A DNA stretch of 64,000 nucleotides from Sphingomonas sp. S2-65 (lineage in GTDB: Bacteria; Pseudomonadota; Alphaproteobacteria; Sphingomonadales; Sphingomonadaceae), in the NCBI RefSeq assembly GCF_021513175.1, contig NZ_CP090953.1, forward strand, positions 496,001 to 560,000. Direction: 5' to 3'. Shown here in pieces: positions 53,075 through 63,084 of the stretch; positions within the stretch are counted from its first letter, which is position 1; every line of letters begins with the position of its first letter. Under the pieces are notes generated by a model that was given only the letters and a program-made list of their open reading frames with translations, was not told where the DNA came from and did not search any database. The position numbers and the translations under genes were made by a program.

Positions 53075-55732
53075 TCAGGCCGCGGCCTTTGCCTCCGCCA
53101 GCGCTGCCCGGACCGCAGCCACTGCCTCTGCGGCCTTTGCTCCGTCGGGGCCGCCGCCCTGGGCCATATCGGGGCGGCCGCCGCCGCCCTGCCCGCCCAG
53201 CGCCGCCACGGCGACCTTGACCAGATCGACCGCGCTGATGCCGAGGCCATCGGAGACGCCAACCGCAACCGAAGCGCGGCCTTCGTTGACGGCGACCAAG
53301 GCGACCACGCCTGAGCCGATGCGCTGCTTGGCGTCGTCGACCGCGCCACGGAGTGCCTTGGCTTCGAGACCATCGAGCACCTGGCCGATGAAGTTGATGC
53401 CGCCGACCTGCTCGGGGCCGGTCGGAGCCCCCGCGCCGCCACCGCCCAATGCGAGCGCCTTCTTCGCCTCCGCCAATTCGCGTTCCAGACGGCGGCGATC
53501 TTCGACCAGCGTCGCGACCCGCGCGGGCACTTCGTCGGGCGAGGCCTTGAGCACGGCAGCGGTCTCGCGCAGCTTGGCGTCACGCGCGGCGAGCCACTGG
53601 CGTGCGGCTTCGCCGGTCAGCGCCTCGACCCGGCGGATGCCCGAGGAGGATGCGCCTTCGTCGACGATCTTGAACAGGCCGATTTCGCCGAGCGCGCCGA
53701 CATGCGTGCCGCCGCAGAGTTCCAGCGAATAGGTCTTCCCTTCATCGTTGGTGCCCATCGAGACGACGCGGACCTCGTCGCCATATTTCTCGCCGAACAA
53801 TGCCATCGCGCCTTCCGCGATCGCTTCGTCCGGAGTCATCAGGCGCGTGACGACGCTGCCATTGCCGCGGATGTGACGGTTCACGTCCGCTTCGACCTGA
53901 GCGATGTCGTCCTGAGTCATGCCGGTGGGCTGCGAGAAATCGAAGCGCAGGCGCTCGGGCGCGACGAGGCTGCCCTTTTGCGCGACATGGCCGCCCAGGC
54001 GCTCGCGCAGCGCTTCGTGCAGCAAGTGCGTGGCGCTGTGGTTCGCGCGGATGGCGCCGCGACGGGCGTGATCGACAATGAGGTGCACCGCATCGCGCAG
54101 CGCCAGCTCGCCGGCTTCGATCGTCACGTCGTGCGCGAAGACCCGGCCGAGATATTTGTGCGTGTCGGATACGGTGGCCTTGAGCCCCTTCTCGCTCGAG
54201 ATGCTGCCGGCGTCTCCGACCTGGCCCCCGCTCTCGCCGTAAAAGGGAGTCTGGTTGAACACGACCGAGACGCGCTCGCCGGGCCCGGCGCGGTCGACCC
54301 GCGCGCCATCCTTGATGATCGCGACGACTTCGCCTTCGCCTTCCTCGGCGGCATAGCCGATGAACTCGGTGCCGCCGAACTCGTCGGCAAGATCGTACCA
54401 GAGCTCGTCCGAGGCCTTTTCGCCCGATCCCTTCCAGGCGGCCCGCGCGGCGCGCTTCTGCTCGGCCATGGCGGCATCGAAGCCCGCGCGATCGACTGCG
54501 ATCGACTTGGCGCGCAGCGCGTCCTCGGTCAGGTCATAGGGGAAGCCGAAGGTGTCGTAGAGCTTGAACGCCGTGGCGCCGGGCAAGGTATCGCCCTCGG
54601 CCATCGTCAGAGTCGCTTCGTCGAGCAGGCGCAGGCCGTTGGCGAGCGTCTGGCGGAAGCGCGTTTCCTCCTGAAGCAACGTCGCCTCGATCAGCGGCTG
54701 CGCGCGGACGAGCTCGGGGAAAGCGGCCCCCATTTCGGCAACGAGGCTGGGCACCATGCGGTACATCAGCGGATCCTTCGCACCCAGGATGTGCGCGTGG
54801 CGCATCGCGCGGCGCATGATCCGGCGCAAGACATAGCCGCGGCCTTCATTGGCCGGCAGCACGCCATCGGCGACGAGGAAGCCCGATGCGCGAAGATGGT
54901 CGGCAATGACGCGGTGGCTAGCCTGGTTCTCGCCCGTGGTGGACGAGCCGGTCAGCGCGCCGCTTTCCGCGATCAGCGCCTTGAAGGTATCGGTATCGTA
55001 ATTGTCGTGGACGCCCTGGAGCACCGCGGCGATCCGCTCGAGCCCCATGCCGGTGTCGATCGACGGGCGCGGCAAGTCGCCGACGATCTGGTCGGCTTCC
55101 TGCAGGAACTGCATGAAGACGAGGTTCCAGATCTCGACGAAACGGTCGCCATCTTCCTCGGGGCTGCCGGGAGGGCCGCCATAGATGTGCTCGCCATGAT
55201 CGTAGAAGATTTCCGAACACGGCCCGCACGGACCATCGGCGCCCATCGCCCAGAAATTGTCCTTGGTCGCGATGCGGATGATCTTGTGATCGGGAAGCCC
55301 GGCGATCTTCTTCCACAGATCGAACGCCTGATCGTCGGTGTGATAGACAGTGACGACGAGCTTCTCGGCGGAAATGCCCCAGACCTGGGTCAGCAGGGTC
55401 CAGGCATGGGTGATCGCCTGTTCCTTGAAATAGTCGCCGAACGAGAAATTGCCGAGCATTTCGAAGAAGGTGTGGTGACGCGCCGTGTAGCCGACATTGT
55501 CGAGATCATTATGCTTGCCGCCGGCGCGGACGCACTTTTGCGACGACGTCGCCGTCACATAGGGCCGCGTCTCCAGCCCGGTGAACACGTTCTTGAACGG
55601 CACCATGCCGGCGTTCACGAACATGAGCGTGGGATCGTTGTGCGGGACGAGCGGCGCGCTCGGAACACGGGCATGACCCTGGCCCTCGAAATAGTCGAGG
55701 AAGGAGCGGCGGATATCGTTGGTCGACGTCAT
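53075..55732 (-). CDS. alaS: Alanyl-tRNA synthetase
   Basis: Class II synthetase, 885 aa from the ATG at 55732 ([20 protein letters not shown]). Catalytic core with [16 protein letters not shown] and [14 protein letters not shown]; editing domain with zinc ligands in [11 protein letters not shown] and [12 protein letters not shown]-terminal DHHA1-like domain with Gly-rich [16 protein letters not shown] and [16 protein letters not shown]. The frame stays open upstream of 55732 but that part is not homologous and overlaps the peptidase gene. Confidence 0.97.
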   Translation of the reverse strand: MTSTNDIRRSFLDYFEGQGHARVPSAPLVPHNDPTLMFVNAGMVPFKNVFTGLETRPYVTATSSQKCVRAGGKHNDLDNVGYTARHHTFFEMLGNFSFGDYFKEQAITHAWTLLTQVWGISAEKLVVTVYHTDDQAFDLWKKIAGLPDHKIIRIATKDNFWAMGADGPCGPCSEIFYDHGEHIYGGPPGSPEEDGDRFVEIWNLVFMQFLQEADQIVGDLPRPSIDTGMGLERIAAVLQGVHDNYDTDTFKALIAESGALTGSSTTGENQASHRVIADHLRASGFLVADGVLPANEGRGYVLRRIMRRAMRHAHILGAKDPLMYRMVPSLVAEMGAAFPELVRAQPLIEATLLQEETRFRQTLANGLRLLDEATLTMAEGDTLPGATAFKLYDTFGFPYDLTEDALRAKSIAVDRAGFDAAMAEQKRAARAAWKGSGEKASDELWYDLADEFGGTEFIGYAAEEGEGEVVAIIKDGARVDRAGPGERVSVVFNQTPFYGESGGQVGDAGSISSEKGLKATVSDTHKYLGRVFAHDVTIEAGELALRDAVHLIVDHARRGAIRANHSATHLLHEALRERLGGHVAQKGSLVAPERLRFDFSQPTGMTQDDIAQVEADVNRHIRGNGSVVTRLMTPDEAIAEGAMALFGEKYGDEVRVVSMGTNDEGKTYSLELCGGTHVGALGEIGLFKIVDEGASSSGIRRVEALTGEAARQWLAARDAKLRETAAVLKASPDEVPARVATLVEDRRRLERELAEAKKALALGGGGAGAPTGPEQVGGINFIGQVLDGLEAKALRGAVDDAKQRIGSGVVALVAVNEGRASVAVGVSDGLGISAVDLVKVAVAALGGQGGGGRPDMAQGGGPDGAKAAEAVAAVRAALAEAKAAA

Positions 55733-55816
55733 GGTCGCCGACTTAAGCGGTGGCGCGGTCCGGCTCAAGTGAAAGGGTGGGTGTTTGGTTGCGGGGCGTG
55801 TGTCCCGGCCTTCGCT

Positions 55817-55916
55817 CCCCTTCCGCTTGCGGGAGGGGTCGGGGGAGGGCTTGGCCAGATACGACCTTCGGGAGGCTGTCGTCCCCTCCCCTGGCCCCTC
55901 CCGCAAGCGGGAGGGG
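55817..55916. repeat. Pair of inverted REP-like palindromes
   Basis: Unit 1 at 55817-55838 (CCCCTTCCGC-TT-GCGGGAGGGG) and unit 2 at 55895-55916 (CCCCTCCCGC-AA-GCGGGAGGGG, perfect 10-bp arms). The flanks match as reverse complements (GGGGGAGGGC after unit 1, GTCCCCTCCCCTGGCC before unit 2), so the whole is one module in two opposite copies, a BIME-like arrangement. It fills the 191-bp gap between two same-strand genes and could stop transcription from the peptidase gene into alaS. Confidence 0.75.
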
Positions 55917-55923
55917 AACCTGC

Positions 55924-57180
55924 TCAGCCCATCGGCTTGTCGATCGAGCGCGGCGGGGTGCTGAACCATTTCGGTCCCGCCTCGGTCATGTGGAAGCAAT
56001 CTTCCAGCCGCACGCCGAAGCTGCCGGGAATGTAGATGCCGGGCTCGTTCGAGAAGCACATGCCCGGCGCCAGCCGAGTCGTCTCGCCGCGGACGAGGTT
56101 GACGGGCTCGTGGCCATCCAGGCCGATGCCGTGGCCGGTGCGGTGCGACAGGCCGGGGAGCGTGTAATCGGGGCCATAGCCCTGCGTGGCGTAATAGCGG
56201 CGGACAGCATCGTCGACCTGGCCGGCCGGCGTTCCGAGCTTCGCGGTCTCGAAGGCGACGTGCTGGCCCTGGGCAACCTGGTCCCAGACCCTGCGCTGCT
56301 CGGCCGAGGGGGTACCGTGGACGAAGGTGCGCGATACGTCGGACTGATAGCCCTGCACCGCGCAGCCGCAATCCATCAGGACGATGCGGCCATCGGCGAC
56401 GTTGGCCGGCGTCTTGGTCCCGTGCGGATAAGCGGCGCCCTCTCCCACCAGCACTAGGCTGAACTCGGGCTCGCCGCCCAGCCTGGTGGTCGCAGCGTCC
56501 ATCAATGCGGCGATGTCGCGCTGAGTCATGCCTTTCTCGACGCGCGGATGGACCCAGCGATAGGCGGCGATCGTCACGTCGGTGGCGCGCTGCATCAGCG
56601 CGATTTCGGCGGGCGACTTGATCATCCGGCAGCCGCGGACGACGGGATTGGCCGAGACGATCTGCGTGTCCGGCAGCGCGCGGCGCAGGCCGTCGAACGC
56701 GAAGAAGCGCGCGGTTTCCTCGATGCCGATCGGGCGCGCGGCCAGCCTGCGCTCGCGCAGGAAGCCCGCGATCAGGCGCAGCGGGTCCTCATGCTCCTGC
56801 CAGACGCGGACGTCGGCGGGGATGGCCAGGCCCTCGCGGGTGCGCGGTGCCTCGAAGAACGGCGTGACGATGCACGGCTCGCCTTCGACGGGAAGGACGA
56901 GCGCAGTCAGCCGCTCGCTGCGGCCCCACCGCAGCCCGGTGAAATAGACCAGCGAGGAGCCCGGCTCGACCAGGATCGCGCCGATGCCCGCGGCCTTCAT
57001 CAGCGACTGCGCCTTGGCCATGCGGGCGCGGCGCTCGGCGACGGTGATCGGCACCACGTCGGTGGTGAGGTTGCGCAGCGCCGAGAGATCGGGCTCGGCG
57101 GCGCGGAGCACCGAAGCCGCGCCGAGGAGCGGCAGCGCGGCGGCGGCGGCGAGCAACTGCCTGCGGGTGGTGGACGGCAT
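55924..57180 (-). CDS. Exported M24 (Xaa-Pro) aminopeptidase
   Basis: 418 aa pita-bread-fold metallopeptidase. The five metal ligands are visible: LMDCGCAVQ (Asp), YQSDVSRTF (Asp), [10 protein letters not shown] (His), [10 protein letters not shown] (Glu) and GVRLEDCF (Glu). The N terminus [19 protein letters not shown] followed by [11 protein letters not shown] is a twin-arginine-like signal, so it probably works in the periplasm, in contrast to cytosolic PepP. Creatinase-like N-terminal domain about 40-180. Cleaves Xaa-Pro bonds by family; exact substrate unknown. Confidence 0.9.
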   Translation of the reverse strand: MPSTTRRQLLAAAAALPLLGAASVLRAAEPDLSALRNLTTDVVPITVAERRARMAKAQSLMKAAGIGAILVEPGSSLVYFTGLRWGRSERLTALVLPVEGEPCIVTPFFEAPRTREGLAIPADVRVWQEHEDPLRLIAGFLRERRLAARPIGIEETARFFAFDGLRRALPDTQIVSANPVVRGCRMIKSPAEIALMQRATDVTIAAYRWVHPRVEKGMTQRDIAALMDAATTRLGGEPEFSLVLVGEGAAYPHGTKTPANVADGRIVLMDCGCAVQGYQSDVSRTFVHGTPSAEQRRVWDQVAQGQHVAFETAKLGTPAGQVDDAVRRYYATQGYGPDYTLPGLSHRTGHGIGLDGHEPVNLVRGETTRLAPGMCFSNEPGIYIPGSFGVRLEDCFHMTEAGPKWFSTPPRSIDKPMG

Positions 57181-57275
57181 CGGAATCTCCCCTCAATTCG
57201 GCTGGGCGAGCGATAGGGCGCTTGACCCGGCGGCGACAATCCCCTTCCGTGGCGCGAACTTGGTTGGGGGATTGC

Positions 57276-58601
57276 GTGGGTAAGCGGCTTACTTGGTGGA
57301 TTCTGGCGGCGCTGGTGCTCGGGGGCCTGGTCGGCTGGGCGCTCAACGTCGCCTATGACGATGGCGGCGCGGGAACCGAGCGGCTGGCCAACATCGCGTA
57401 TGGCTTCGACATTCCCACTCAGATGTTCCTCCATCTGATCAAGATGATCATCGCGCCGCTGGTGGTCTCCACCCTCGTGGTCGGCATCGCGCATATGGGC
57501 GGCGGCGGGGCGATCGGCCGTGTCGGGCTCAAGGCGTTCTTCTGGTTCGTCTGCGCGAGCCTGGTGTCGCTGACCCTGGGCCTGTTGCTGGTGAACTTCC
57601 TGCATCCCGGCACCGGGCTGCATCTTCCGCTGCCCGACGCCGCGGCCTCGAGCGGGGTCGACCGCGCCGGCTTCGACGCGGCCAAGTTCTTCATCCACAT
57701 CGTGCCGACCTCGGCGATCGACGCGATGGCGACCAACGACATCCTCCAGCTGGTGATCTTCTCACTGTTCTTCGGCGTCGGCCTCGCCGCTGTCGGCGAA
57801 AAGGGCGCGCCGCTGGTCCGCGGGCTCGAGGCGCTGGTCGCGGTGATGCTGACGGTGACCAGCTATGTCATGCTGTTCGCGCCGGTGGCGGTGTTCTGCG
57901 CGGTGGCGCGGACGCTGGCGACAAAGGGGCTCGGCGTGGTCGGCGATCTCGCTTTCTTCATGGGCAGCTTCTATCTCGGACTTGCCGCCTTGTGGGCAGT
58001 GCTGCTCGGCGCCTGCTTCCTGTTCGTCGGGCGGCGCACCGGCACGCTGATCCGCTATCTGCGCGATCCGATCCTGCTCGGCTTCTCGACCGCCTCTTCC
58101 GAAGCCGCCTATCCGCGCACGCTGGAAGCGCTCGACCGCTTCGGCGTGCCGCCGAAGATCGCCAGCTTCGTGCTGCCGCTGGGCTATTCGTTCAATCTCG
58201 ACGGCTCGATGATGTACATGACGTTCGCGTCGATCTTCATCGCCCAGGCCTATGGCATCCACCTCGACTGGGGCACGATGATCCAGATGCTGCTGATCCT
58301 GATGATCACCAGCAAGGGCGTCGCAGGGGTGCCGCGCGCCAGCCTGGTGGTGATCACCGGCACGCTGGCGCATTTCAACATTCCCGAAGCCGGCATACTG
58401 CTGATCCTGGCGGTCGACCATTTCCTCGACATGGGCCGCACCGCGACCAACGTGATCGGCAATGCCGTGGCGAGCGTGGTGGTGGCGCGCTGGGAGGGGC
58501 AGCTCGACGCGCCGGAGGCTGCTGAGCCGGTCGTGGCGGTCCCGGGGGCGCTGCCGGGGGATGCCGACAGCTTCCAGGACTATGGCAAGCCGCAGGGCTG
58601 A
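57276..58601 (+). CDS. Dicarboxylate/amino acid:cation symporter (DAACS family)
   Basis: Sodium- or proton-coupled uptake of C4-dicarboxylates, glutamate or aspartate; 441 aa from the GTG at 57276 with GGGGG 5 nt upstream. The eight-helix, two-hairpin fold shows STASSEAAYPRTLEAL (the hairpin-1 Ser-rich tip, normally SSSxxTLP), GYSFNLDGSMMY (TM7, normally NMDGT) and TNVIGNAVASVVVARWEG (TM8, ligand-binding Asn/Asp region). Divergent from the peptidase gene across 95 bp. Confidence 0.92.
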   Translation: MGKRLTWWILAALVLGGLVGWALNVAYDDGGAGTERLANIAYGFDIPTQMFLHLIKMIIAPLVVSTLVVGIAHMGGGGAIGRVGLKAFFWFVCASLVSLTLGLLLVNFLHPGTGLHLPLPDAAASSGVDRAGFDAAKFFIHIVPTSAIDAMATNDILQLVIFSLFFGVGLAAVGEKGAPLVRGLEALVAVMLTVTSYVMLFAPVAVFCAVARTLATKGLGVVGDLAFFMGSFYLGLAALWAVLLGACFLFVGRRTGTLIRYLRDPILLGFSTASSEAAYPRTLEALDRFGVPPKIASFVLPLGYSFNLDGSMMYMTFASIFIAQAYGIHLDWGTMIQMLLILMITSKGVAGVPRASLVVITGTLAHFNIPEAGILLILAVDHFLDMGRTATNVIGNAVASVVVARWEGQLDAPEAAEPVVAVPGALPGDADSFQDYGKPQG

Positions 58602-58635
58602 GGCCGGCGCTGGTCCCCGTCCCGGTCGGATCTAG

Positions 58636-59259
58636 TCAGGCGTAGGCGTAGGGGCCGCCGGCTTTCAGTGCCGCCTGATAGGCCGGGCGGGCGTGGATCT
58701 TTTCGAGCCAGGCGGCGATGTGCGGACGGCCTTGCGTGGCGGCAGCGCGGGTGACTGCGGCTTCGAGCGGGAAGCTCATCATGACGTCGGCGGCGGTGAT
58801 CTCCTTGCCGGCGAACCAGGGGCGCTGCGCCAGCTCGGCCTCGACATAATCGAGATGGACGTCGACCATCGGGCGGAACTTCTTGATCGCAGCCTTGCCG
58901 AACAGCGGCACGCGGCTGAGCACCAAGGTGGTGAACAAAGGCGGCATCAGCGAGCCCTCGGCATAATGGAGGAAGTGGCGGTAGCGGAGCACGTCGGCGC
59001 GGTGCGCGGGCGGGCCGAGCCGGCCATCGGCCTTTTCGACCAGATATTCGATGATCGCTCCGGTCTCGGCCACGACATGGTCGCCATCCTCGATCACCGG
59101 CGCCTTGCCGAGCGGATGGACGCGGCGCAGCTCGGCGGGCGCGAGCATCGTCGCCTTGTTCCGCTCATGGCGGCGGACCGTGTAGGAAAGCCCGAGTTCC
59201 TCGAGCAGCCAGAGGATCCGCTGCGAGCGCGAATTCTCGAGATGGTGGACGGTGATCAT
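58636..59259 (-). CDS. Glutathione S-transferase
   Basis: 207 aa from the ATG at 59259, overlapping the methyltransferase stop (ATGA). N-terminal thioredoxin-like domain with SRSQRILWLLEELGL (catalytic Ser/Arg region) and GKAPVIEDGDHVVAETGAI (cis-Pro and the Glu-Thr glutathione site); all-helical C-terminal domain with PWFAGKEITAADVMMSFPL. Bacterial beta/theta-like class. Detoxification by family; specific substrate unknown. Confidence 0.93.
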   Translation of the reverse strand: MITVHHLENSRSQRILWLLEELGLSYTVRRHERNKATMLAPAELRRVHPLGKAPVIEDGDHVVAETGAIIEYLVEKADGRLGPPAHRADVLRYRHFLHYAEGSLMPPLFTTLVLSRVPLFGKAAIKKFRPMVDVHLDYVEAELAQRPWFAGKEITAADVMMSFPLEAAVTRAAATQGRPHIAAWLEKIHARPAYQAALKAGGPYAYA

Positions 59260-60086
59260 AGCGGCTCTCCTGCAGTCGCGGTCCAGATCCACGCGGCACC
59301 GTCGAACGCGACGACATTATCCTGGACGTGGCGGGTCAAGGCGTCGCGCAGTGAAGCGCGCAGGACTTCGCGGCGTTCCGGCGTCGCATCGGCCAAGGTG
59401 CGCGCCGCCGATCCGATTCGTGAGAAGAAGCTCAGCGCGTCTTCGACCGGATCTGGGCCCGCGCCGGCGACGTAGCGGAAGTCGATCGGGTGCGCGGCGG
59501 CACCGGTCCAGCCGGATCGGCCGAGCAGGTCGCGCGTGAAGTCGGCGTCGGCCAAGCCATAGGGGCCGGGCGCGTAGCCGGAGAAGGGAGCCGGCTGGTT
59601 GCCGACGGCGTCATCGATCACCACGGCCCATTCATTGCTTTCGCGCGGGCGGAAGCAGGAGAAGACCAGCGGCGCCCCGGGAGCGGCCGCGCGGCGCAGG
59701 GCGGTGAACCCCGCTACCGCATCGGCGAAGAACATCACGCCGTGGCGCGAGAACAGCAGGTTGGCGCCGCGCGCGCCAAGCGCCTGCGAATCGGCGCGTT
59801 CGAAGCGAAGATTGGCCCTGCCGGCGGCCCGCTCGCGCGCGACATCGATCAGCGCAGGCGAAAGATCGACGCCGGTGATCGCCAGGTCGGGACGCCGGGC
59901 AGCGAGCGCCAGCGATGTGCCACCCGCGCCGCAGCCGATGTCGAGGGCGGCACCATGGTCAGGTGCCGCATCCAGGATCGCCGCGTTCAACGCCGCGCCC
60001 ACGCCCGCCAGGCTGCGGTCGGTGCGCCGCCACTCCTGCGCCCAGACGTCGCCGACGCGGCCGGTCCAGTCGAATGTCGTGGTCAC
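59256..60086 (-). CDS. Class I SAM-dependent methyltransferase
   Basis: 276 aa. Motif I ALDIGCGAGGTSLALA (res 47-62), motif II ITGVDLSPALIDVA, and post-motif ADSQALGARGANLLFSRHG. The length and layout fit the UbiE/MenG-like group, but no substrate signature is visible. It is translationally coupled to gst. The gap to recA carries two hairpins. Confidence 0.85.
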   Translation of the reverse strand: MTTTFDWTGRVGDVWAQEWRRTDRSLAGVGAALNAAILDAAPDHGAALDIGCGAGGTSLALAARRPDLAITGVDLSPALIDVARERAAGRANLRFERADSQALGARGANLLFSRHGVMFFADAVAGFTALRRAAAPGAPLVFSCFRPRESNEWAVVIDDAVGNQPAPFSGYAPGPYGLADADFTRDLLGRSGWTGAAAHPIDFRYVAGAGPDPVEDALSFFSRIGSAARTLADATPERREVLRASLRDALTRHVQDNVVAFDGAAWIWTATAGEPL

Positions 60087-60127
60087 CTGACCTCCCCGGC
60101 GCCCGTGCTACCGCCCATCACAGGACG

Positions 60128-60172
60128 TGAAGTTGAGGAAGTTGCGGTCTGCGCGCACCCTTCTCAACTTCA
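60128..60172. repeat. Long inverted repeat between recA and methyltransferase gene
   Basis: Perfect 10-bp arms TGAAGTTGAG/CTCAACTTCA about 25 nt apart, extendable by three more pairs past a one-base bulge. It lies between the recA terminator and the next gene on the same strand. Function unknown. Confidence 0.5.
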
Positions 60173-60183
60173 AGAAACGCGAA

Positions 60184-60211
60184 GACCCGGCGCATGCTGG
60201 TGCGCCGGGTC
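60184..60211 (-). terminator. Probable recA terminator
   Basis: Perfect 11-bp stem GACCCGGCGCA/TGCGCCGGGTC with a 6-nt loop, followed on the minus strand by TTCGCGTTTCTTG, 56 bp after the recA stop. Confidence 0.7.
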
Positions 60212-60266
60212 CTGCGATCGACCATGCCGATGATCCCGAGATGTGGGAACGCGGCCAACCACTGCA

Positions 60267-61337
60267 TCAGATATCGTCGTCGGGTTCCGGACCTGCCATC
60301 AGCCCCTCTGCCACCTGATCGGTGCGGCCCCGGATCGCGGCTTCGAGACGGCTGCAAAGCTCGGCATTGTCGCGAAGGAAGTTCTTCGCATTCTCCCGGC
60401 CCTGACCGATGCGGACGCTGTCGTACGAGAACCAGGCGCCGGCCTTTTCGACCAGCCCGGCCTTGACGCCGATGTCGAGGATCTCGCCGATCTTGGAAAT
60501 GCCCTCGCCATACATGATGTCGAATTCGACTTGCTTGAACGGGGGCGCGACCTTGTTCTTGACCACCTTCACGCGAGTCGAGTTGCCGATGATCTCGTCG
60601 CGATCCTTGATCTGGCCGGTACGGCGGATGTCGAGCCGGACGGAAGCGTAGAATTTCAGCGCGTTGCCGCCGGTGGTAGTCTCTGGATTGCCGTACATCA
60701 CGCCGATCTTCATGCGGAGCTGGTTGATGAAGATCACCATGCAGCGCGAACGGCTGATCGAGCCGGTGAGCTTGCGCAGCGACTGCGACATCAGGCGCGC
60801 CTGCAGGCCGACATGGCTGTCGCCCATCTCGCCTTCAATTTCGGCGCGTGGCACCAGCGCCGCGACCGAGTCCACCACCAGCACGTCAATCGCGTTCGAG
60901 CGGACCAGCGTGTCGACGATCTCGAGCGCCTGCTCGCCGGTGTCGGGCTGCGACACGATCAGCTCGTCGATGTTGACGCCCAGCTTCTTGGCATAGACTG
61001 GATCGAGCGCATGCTCGGCATCGACGAACGCCGCCGTGCCGCCGCCGCGCTGCGCCTCGGCGATGACGTGGAGCGCGAGCGTGGTCTTGCCCGAGCTTTC
61101 CGGACCATAGACCTCGATCACCCGGCCGCGCGGCAATCCGCCGACCCCGAGCGCGATGTCGAGCCCGAGCGAGCCGGTGGAGATCGCCTCTACCTGCATC
61201 GTCTCCTTCGAACCCAGCTTCATCGCCGAGCCCTTGCCGAAGGCGCGGTCGATCTGCGCGAGAGCGGCGTCGAGCGCCTTCTGCTTGTCTGTGGATGCCG
61301 CCATATTGCCGTCGATTACCTTGAGGGATGCTGCCAT
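60267..61337 (-). CDS. recA: RecA recombinase
   Basis: Central enzyme of homologous recombination and coprotease of LexA, 356 aa. Walker [14 protein letters not shown], Walker [13 protein letters not shown], loop L1 [14 protein letters not shown] and loop L2 [16 protein letters not shown]. The start at 61337 has GGGGA 7 nt upstream; an internal ATG at 61304 is less likely. An SOS box lies 75 bp upstream. Monocistronic. Confidence 0.98.
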   Translation of the reverse strand: MAASLKVIDGNMAASTDKQKALDAALAQIDRAFGKGSAMKLGSKETMQVEAISTGSLGLDIALGVGGLPRGRVIEVYGPESSGKTTLALHVIAEAQRGGGTAAFVDAEHALDPVYAKKLGVNIDELIVSQPDTGEQALEIVDTLVRSNAIDVLVVDSVAALVPRAEIEGEMGDSHVGLQARLMSQSLRKLTGSISRSRCMVIFINQLRMKIGVMYGNPETTTGGNALKFYASVRLDIRRTGQIKDRDEIIGNSTRVKVVKNKVAPPFKQVEFDIMYGEGISKIGEILDIGVKAGLVEKAGAWFSYDSVRIGQGRENAKNFLRDNAELCSRLEAAIRGRTDQVAEGLMAGPEPDDDI

Positions 61338-61411
61338 CGGATGTCCCCGTCGCTAAAGAGTTTGCGCGCTTCGTTCAACTTGTGATGGTGTGTACCGCAT
61401 TTGTTCGCGCG

Positions 61412-61426
61412 GAACAAGAGGGGAAC
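61412..61426 (-). promoter_or_regulatory. SOS (LexA) box of recA
   Basis: Direct repeat GAAC-AAGAGGG-GAAC, read as GTTC-N7-GTTC on the recA strand: the exact alphaproteobacterial LexA consensus, 75 bp before the recA start. A further GTTC/GAAC pair (GTTCCGCGCGAAC) adjoins it. Confidence 0.85.
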
Positions 61427-61687
61427 TTCTGAAATCCTGCCCGCGTGGCTCGGGAGAAATACGCTGCGGTGCTCGCGGCCTTGCCGATGCGATCCGGCCG
61501 GATCATCGATCTGCGAGGCGCGGCCGGCGGAGCCTGTGCCGGGCGGATTTCTGATCTGGTACCAGAGGGGTCCGGCGGGGAACCGCCAACATCCAGCTAT
61601 GGGGCATGCAGTAGCGCCACGCTCCCGGCGGGCCGATCCATCGTCGGCGGCATTGCCCGCCCGCATCCCGGACGCTAGCGCACCCCC
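61427..61687. other. Gene-free region between recA promoter and MOSC gene
   Basis: 261 bp without a convincing gene. It holds two perfect palindromes, GATCCGGCCGGATC (61491-61504) and TCTGGTACCAGA (61555-61566), which may be regulator sites for the MOSC gene. The frame open from 61445 to 61678 has no ribosome site or homology and is not called. Confidence 0.4.
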
Positions 61688-62404
61688 ATGTCGCGGATCG
61701 TGGGTCATGTCGCCGAGCTTCATCGCTTTCCCGTCAAGTCGATGGCCGGCGAGCGGCTGCGGACGGCCGAAGTCGACTGGCAGGGAATCGAAGGCGACCG
61801 CCAATATGCATTCGTGCGCAGCGCCAACGGGACGCGCTTCCCCTGGCTGACTGCGCGCGAGGTGCCGGCGATGGTGCTGCACCAGGCCCGCTTCGCCGAA
61901 CCGGGATCGCCCAAGCGGAGCGCCGTGCTGGTGGAAACCCCGGACGGCGCGGTGCTGTCGCTGCACGATCCCCTGTTGCGCGCGCATCTGGAGACGGCGT
62001 CGGGCGAGCCCGCCCACCTGATCCAGGTCGCGCGCGGGATCTATGATGCCATGCCGATCTCGATCCAGACGACCGGTGGGCATGCCCGGGTAGAAGCGGC
62101 GCATGGCGCAGCGATCGATCCGCGGCGGTTTCGCGCCAATGTGGTGATCGAAAGCGACCTGGGGGTAGAGGACTGGCGAGGGCTGCGGCTGGCATTCGGC
62201 AGCGAAGAGGATGGCGCGGTGGTGCACTGCGCCGACCCGATCCCCCGCTGCGTAATGGTCACGATCGACCCGGACACGGGATCGAAGGAGCCGAAGATCC
62301 TGCGGACGGTCGCCCAGGCGTTCGGCAACGCCTATGGCGTCTATGCCGCTCCGGCGCGGCCCGGGCTGATCCGGCTGGGGGATGCCGTCAGAGTCGTGGG
62401 CTGA
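61688..62404 (+). CDS. MOSC-domain protein
   Basis: 238 aa. An N-terminal beta-barrel domain (LHRFPVKSMAGERL) precedes a MOSC domain with the conserved Cys in DPIPRCVMVTIDPDTG, the expected ligand for a molybdenum-cofactor sulfur. YcbX/mARC-like but with no 2Fe-2S ferredoxin domain, so an external electron donor is needed if it is an N-hydroxylated-base reductase. Stand-alone gene. Confidence 0.85.
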   Translation: MSRIVGHVAELHRFPVKSMAGERLRTAEVDWQGIEGDRQYAFVRSANGTRFPWLTAREVPAMVLHQARFAEPGSPKRSAVLVETPDGAVLSLHDPLLRAHLETASGEPAHLIQVARGIYDAMPISIQTTGGHARVEAAHGAAIDPRRFRANVVIESDLGVEDWRGLRLAFGSEEDGAVVHCADPIPRCVMVTIDPDTGSKEPKILRTVAQAFGNAYGVYAAPARPGLIRLGDAVRVVG

Positions 62405-62433
62405 CGCAGCCAGGACGCGCCCCTCCGCAAAGC

Positions 62434-63084
62434 TCAGGAGAAGGTGAACACCGCGCTCGGCTTGGGCGTGCTGCCGGTTTCGAATACTTCATAGCGCGCC
62501 ACTTCGGTCAGCCGCGCCATCGGCAGATCGGCGCGCCAGGGATCGCCGATCAGCACCTTCGCACCGGCGGCGACGCAGCGGTCGAGAAAGCGGATGACGC
62601 GCTCCGCAAGGTCGGCGGCATAGAACAGGTCGCCGGCAAGCACGATGTCCACCGCCGGCGCCGCGTCACCGGTCAGATCCGCGTGGCGGATATCGATCAC
62701 GACGTCGTTTTCCGCCGCGTTGAGCGCAAGCGCCGTCGCCGCATGACGGTCGATCTCGGCGGCGATCACGCGTGCGGCACCCGCCTTCGCCGCGGCGATC
62801 GAGACCAGGCCGGAGCCGGCGCCGAGGTCCAGCACGGTTCGGCTCCGCACGATCTCGGGATGATCGAGCACGTAGCGAGCGAGCGCCAGGCCACCCGCCC
62901 AGGAATAGGCCCAATAAGGCGAGGCAAAGGCCGGATCCTGCGCCGCCAGCCGATGCAGGCCACTGCGCGGTGTCGCCTTGTGCAACCGGATTTCGGCAAT
63001 CCCGGAAACCGGTGCGACAGGAAGATGGCTGACGATGAACCCGGCGATGCCCGGGTCTGGCCGGAACCCCGGCGTGGTGCTCAG
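62434..63084 (-). CDS. Class I SAM-dependent methyltransferase with probable CTG start
   Basis: 216 aa if started at the CTG at 63084; the first ordinary codon in frame is a TTG at 62985 (183 aa). The stretch before that TTG reads as sensible protein (STTPGFRPDPGIAGFIVS, then HLPVAPVSGIAEIRL) and fits the N terminus of ETF-lysine/PrmA-like methyltransferases. Motif I VLDLGAGSGLVSIAAAKAGA and DIVLAGDLFYAADLAERV follow. The CTG overlaps the regulator stop as CTGA, where ATGA would be expected. Substrate: perhaps a protein lysine. Confidence 0.8.
   Translation of the reverse strand: MSTTPGFRPDPGIAGFIVSHLPVAPVSGIAEIRLHKATPRSGLHRLAAQDPAFASPYWAYSWAGGLALARYVLDHPEIVRSRTVLDLGAGSGLVSIAAAKAGAARVIAAEIDRHAATALALNAAENDVVIDIRHADLTGDAAPAVDIVLAGDLFYAADLAERVIRFLDRCVAAGAKVLIGDPWRADLPMARLTEVARYEVFETGSTPKPSAVFTFS

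Noticed and set aside
53702..56035. Plus-strand frame of 777 codons
   Set aside because: Antisense of alaS; composition is that of a GC-codon shadow.
61445..61678. Plus-strand 77-codon frame before the MOSC gene
   Set aside because: No ribosome site, Gly/Ala/Ser-rich, spans two palindromes; read as promoter DNA.
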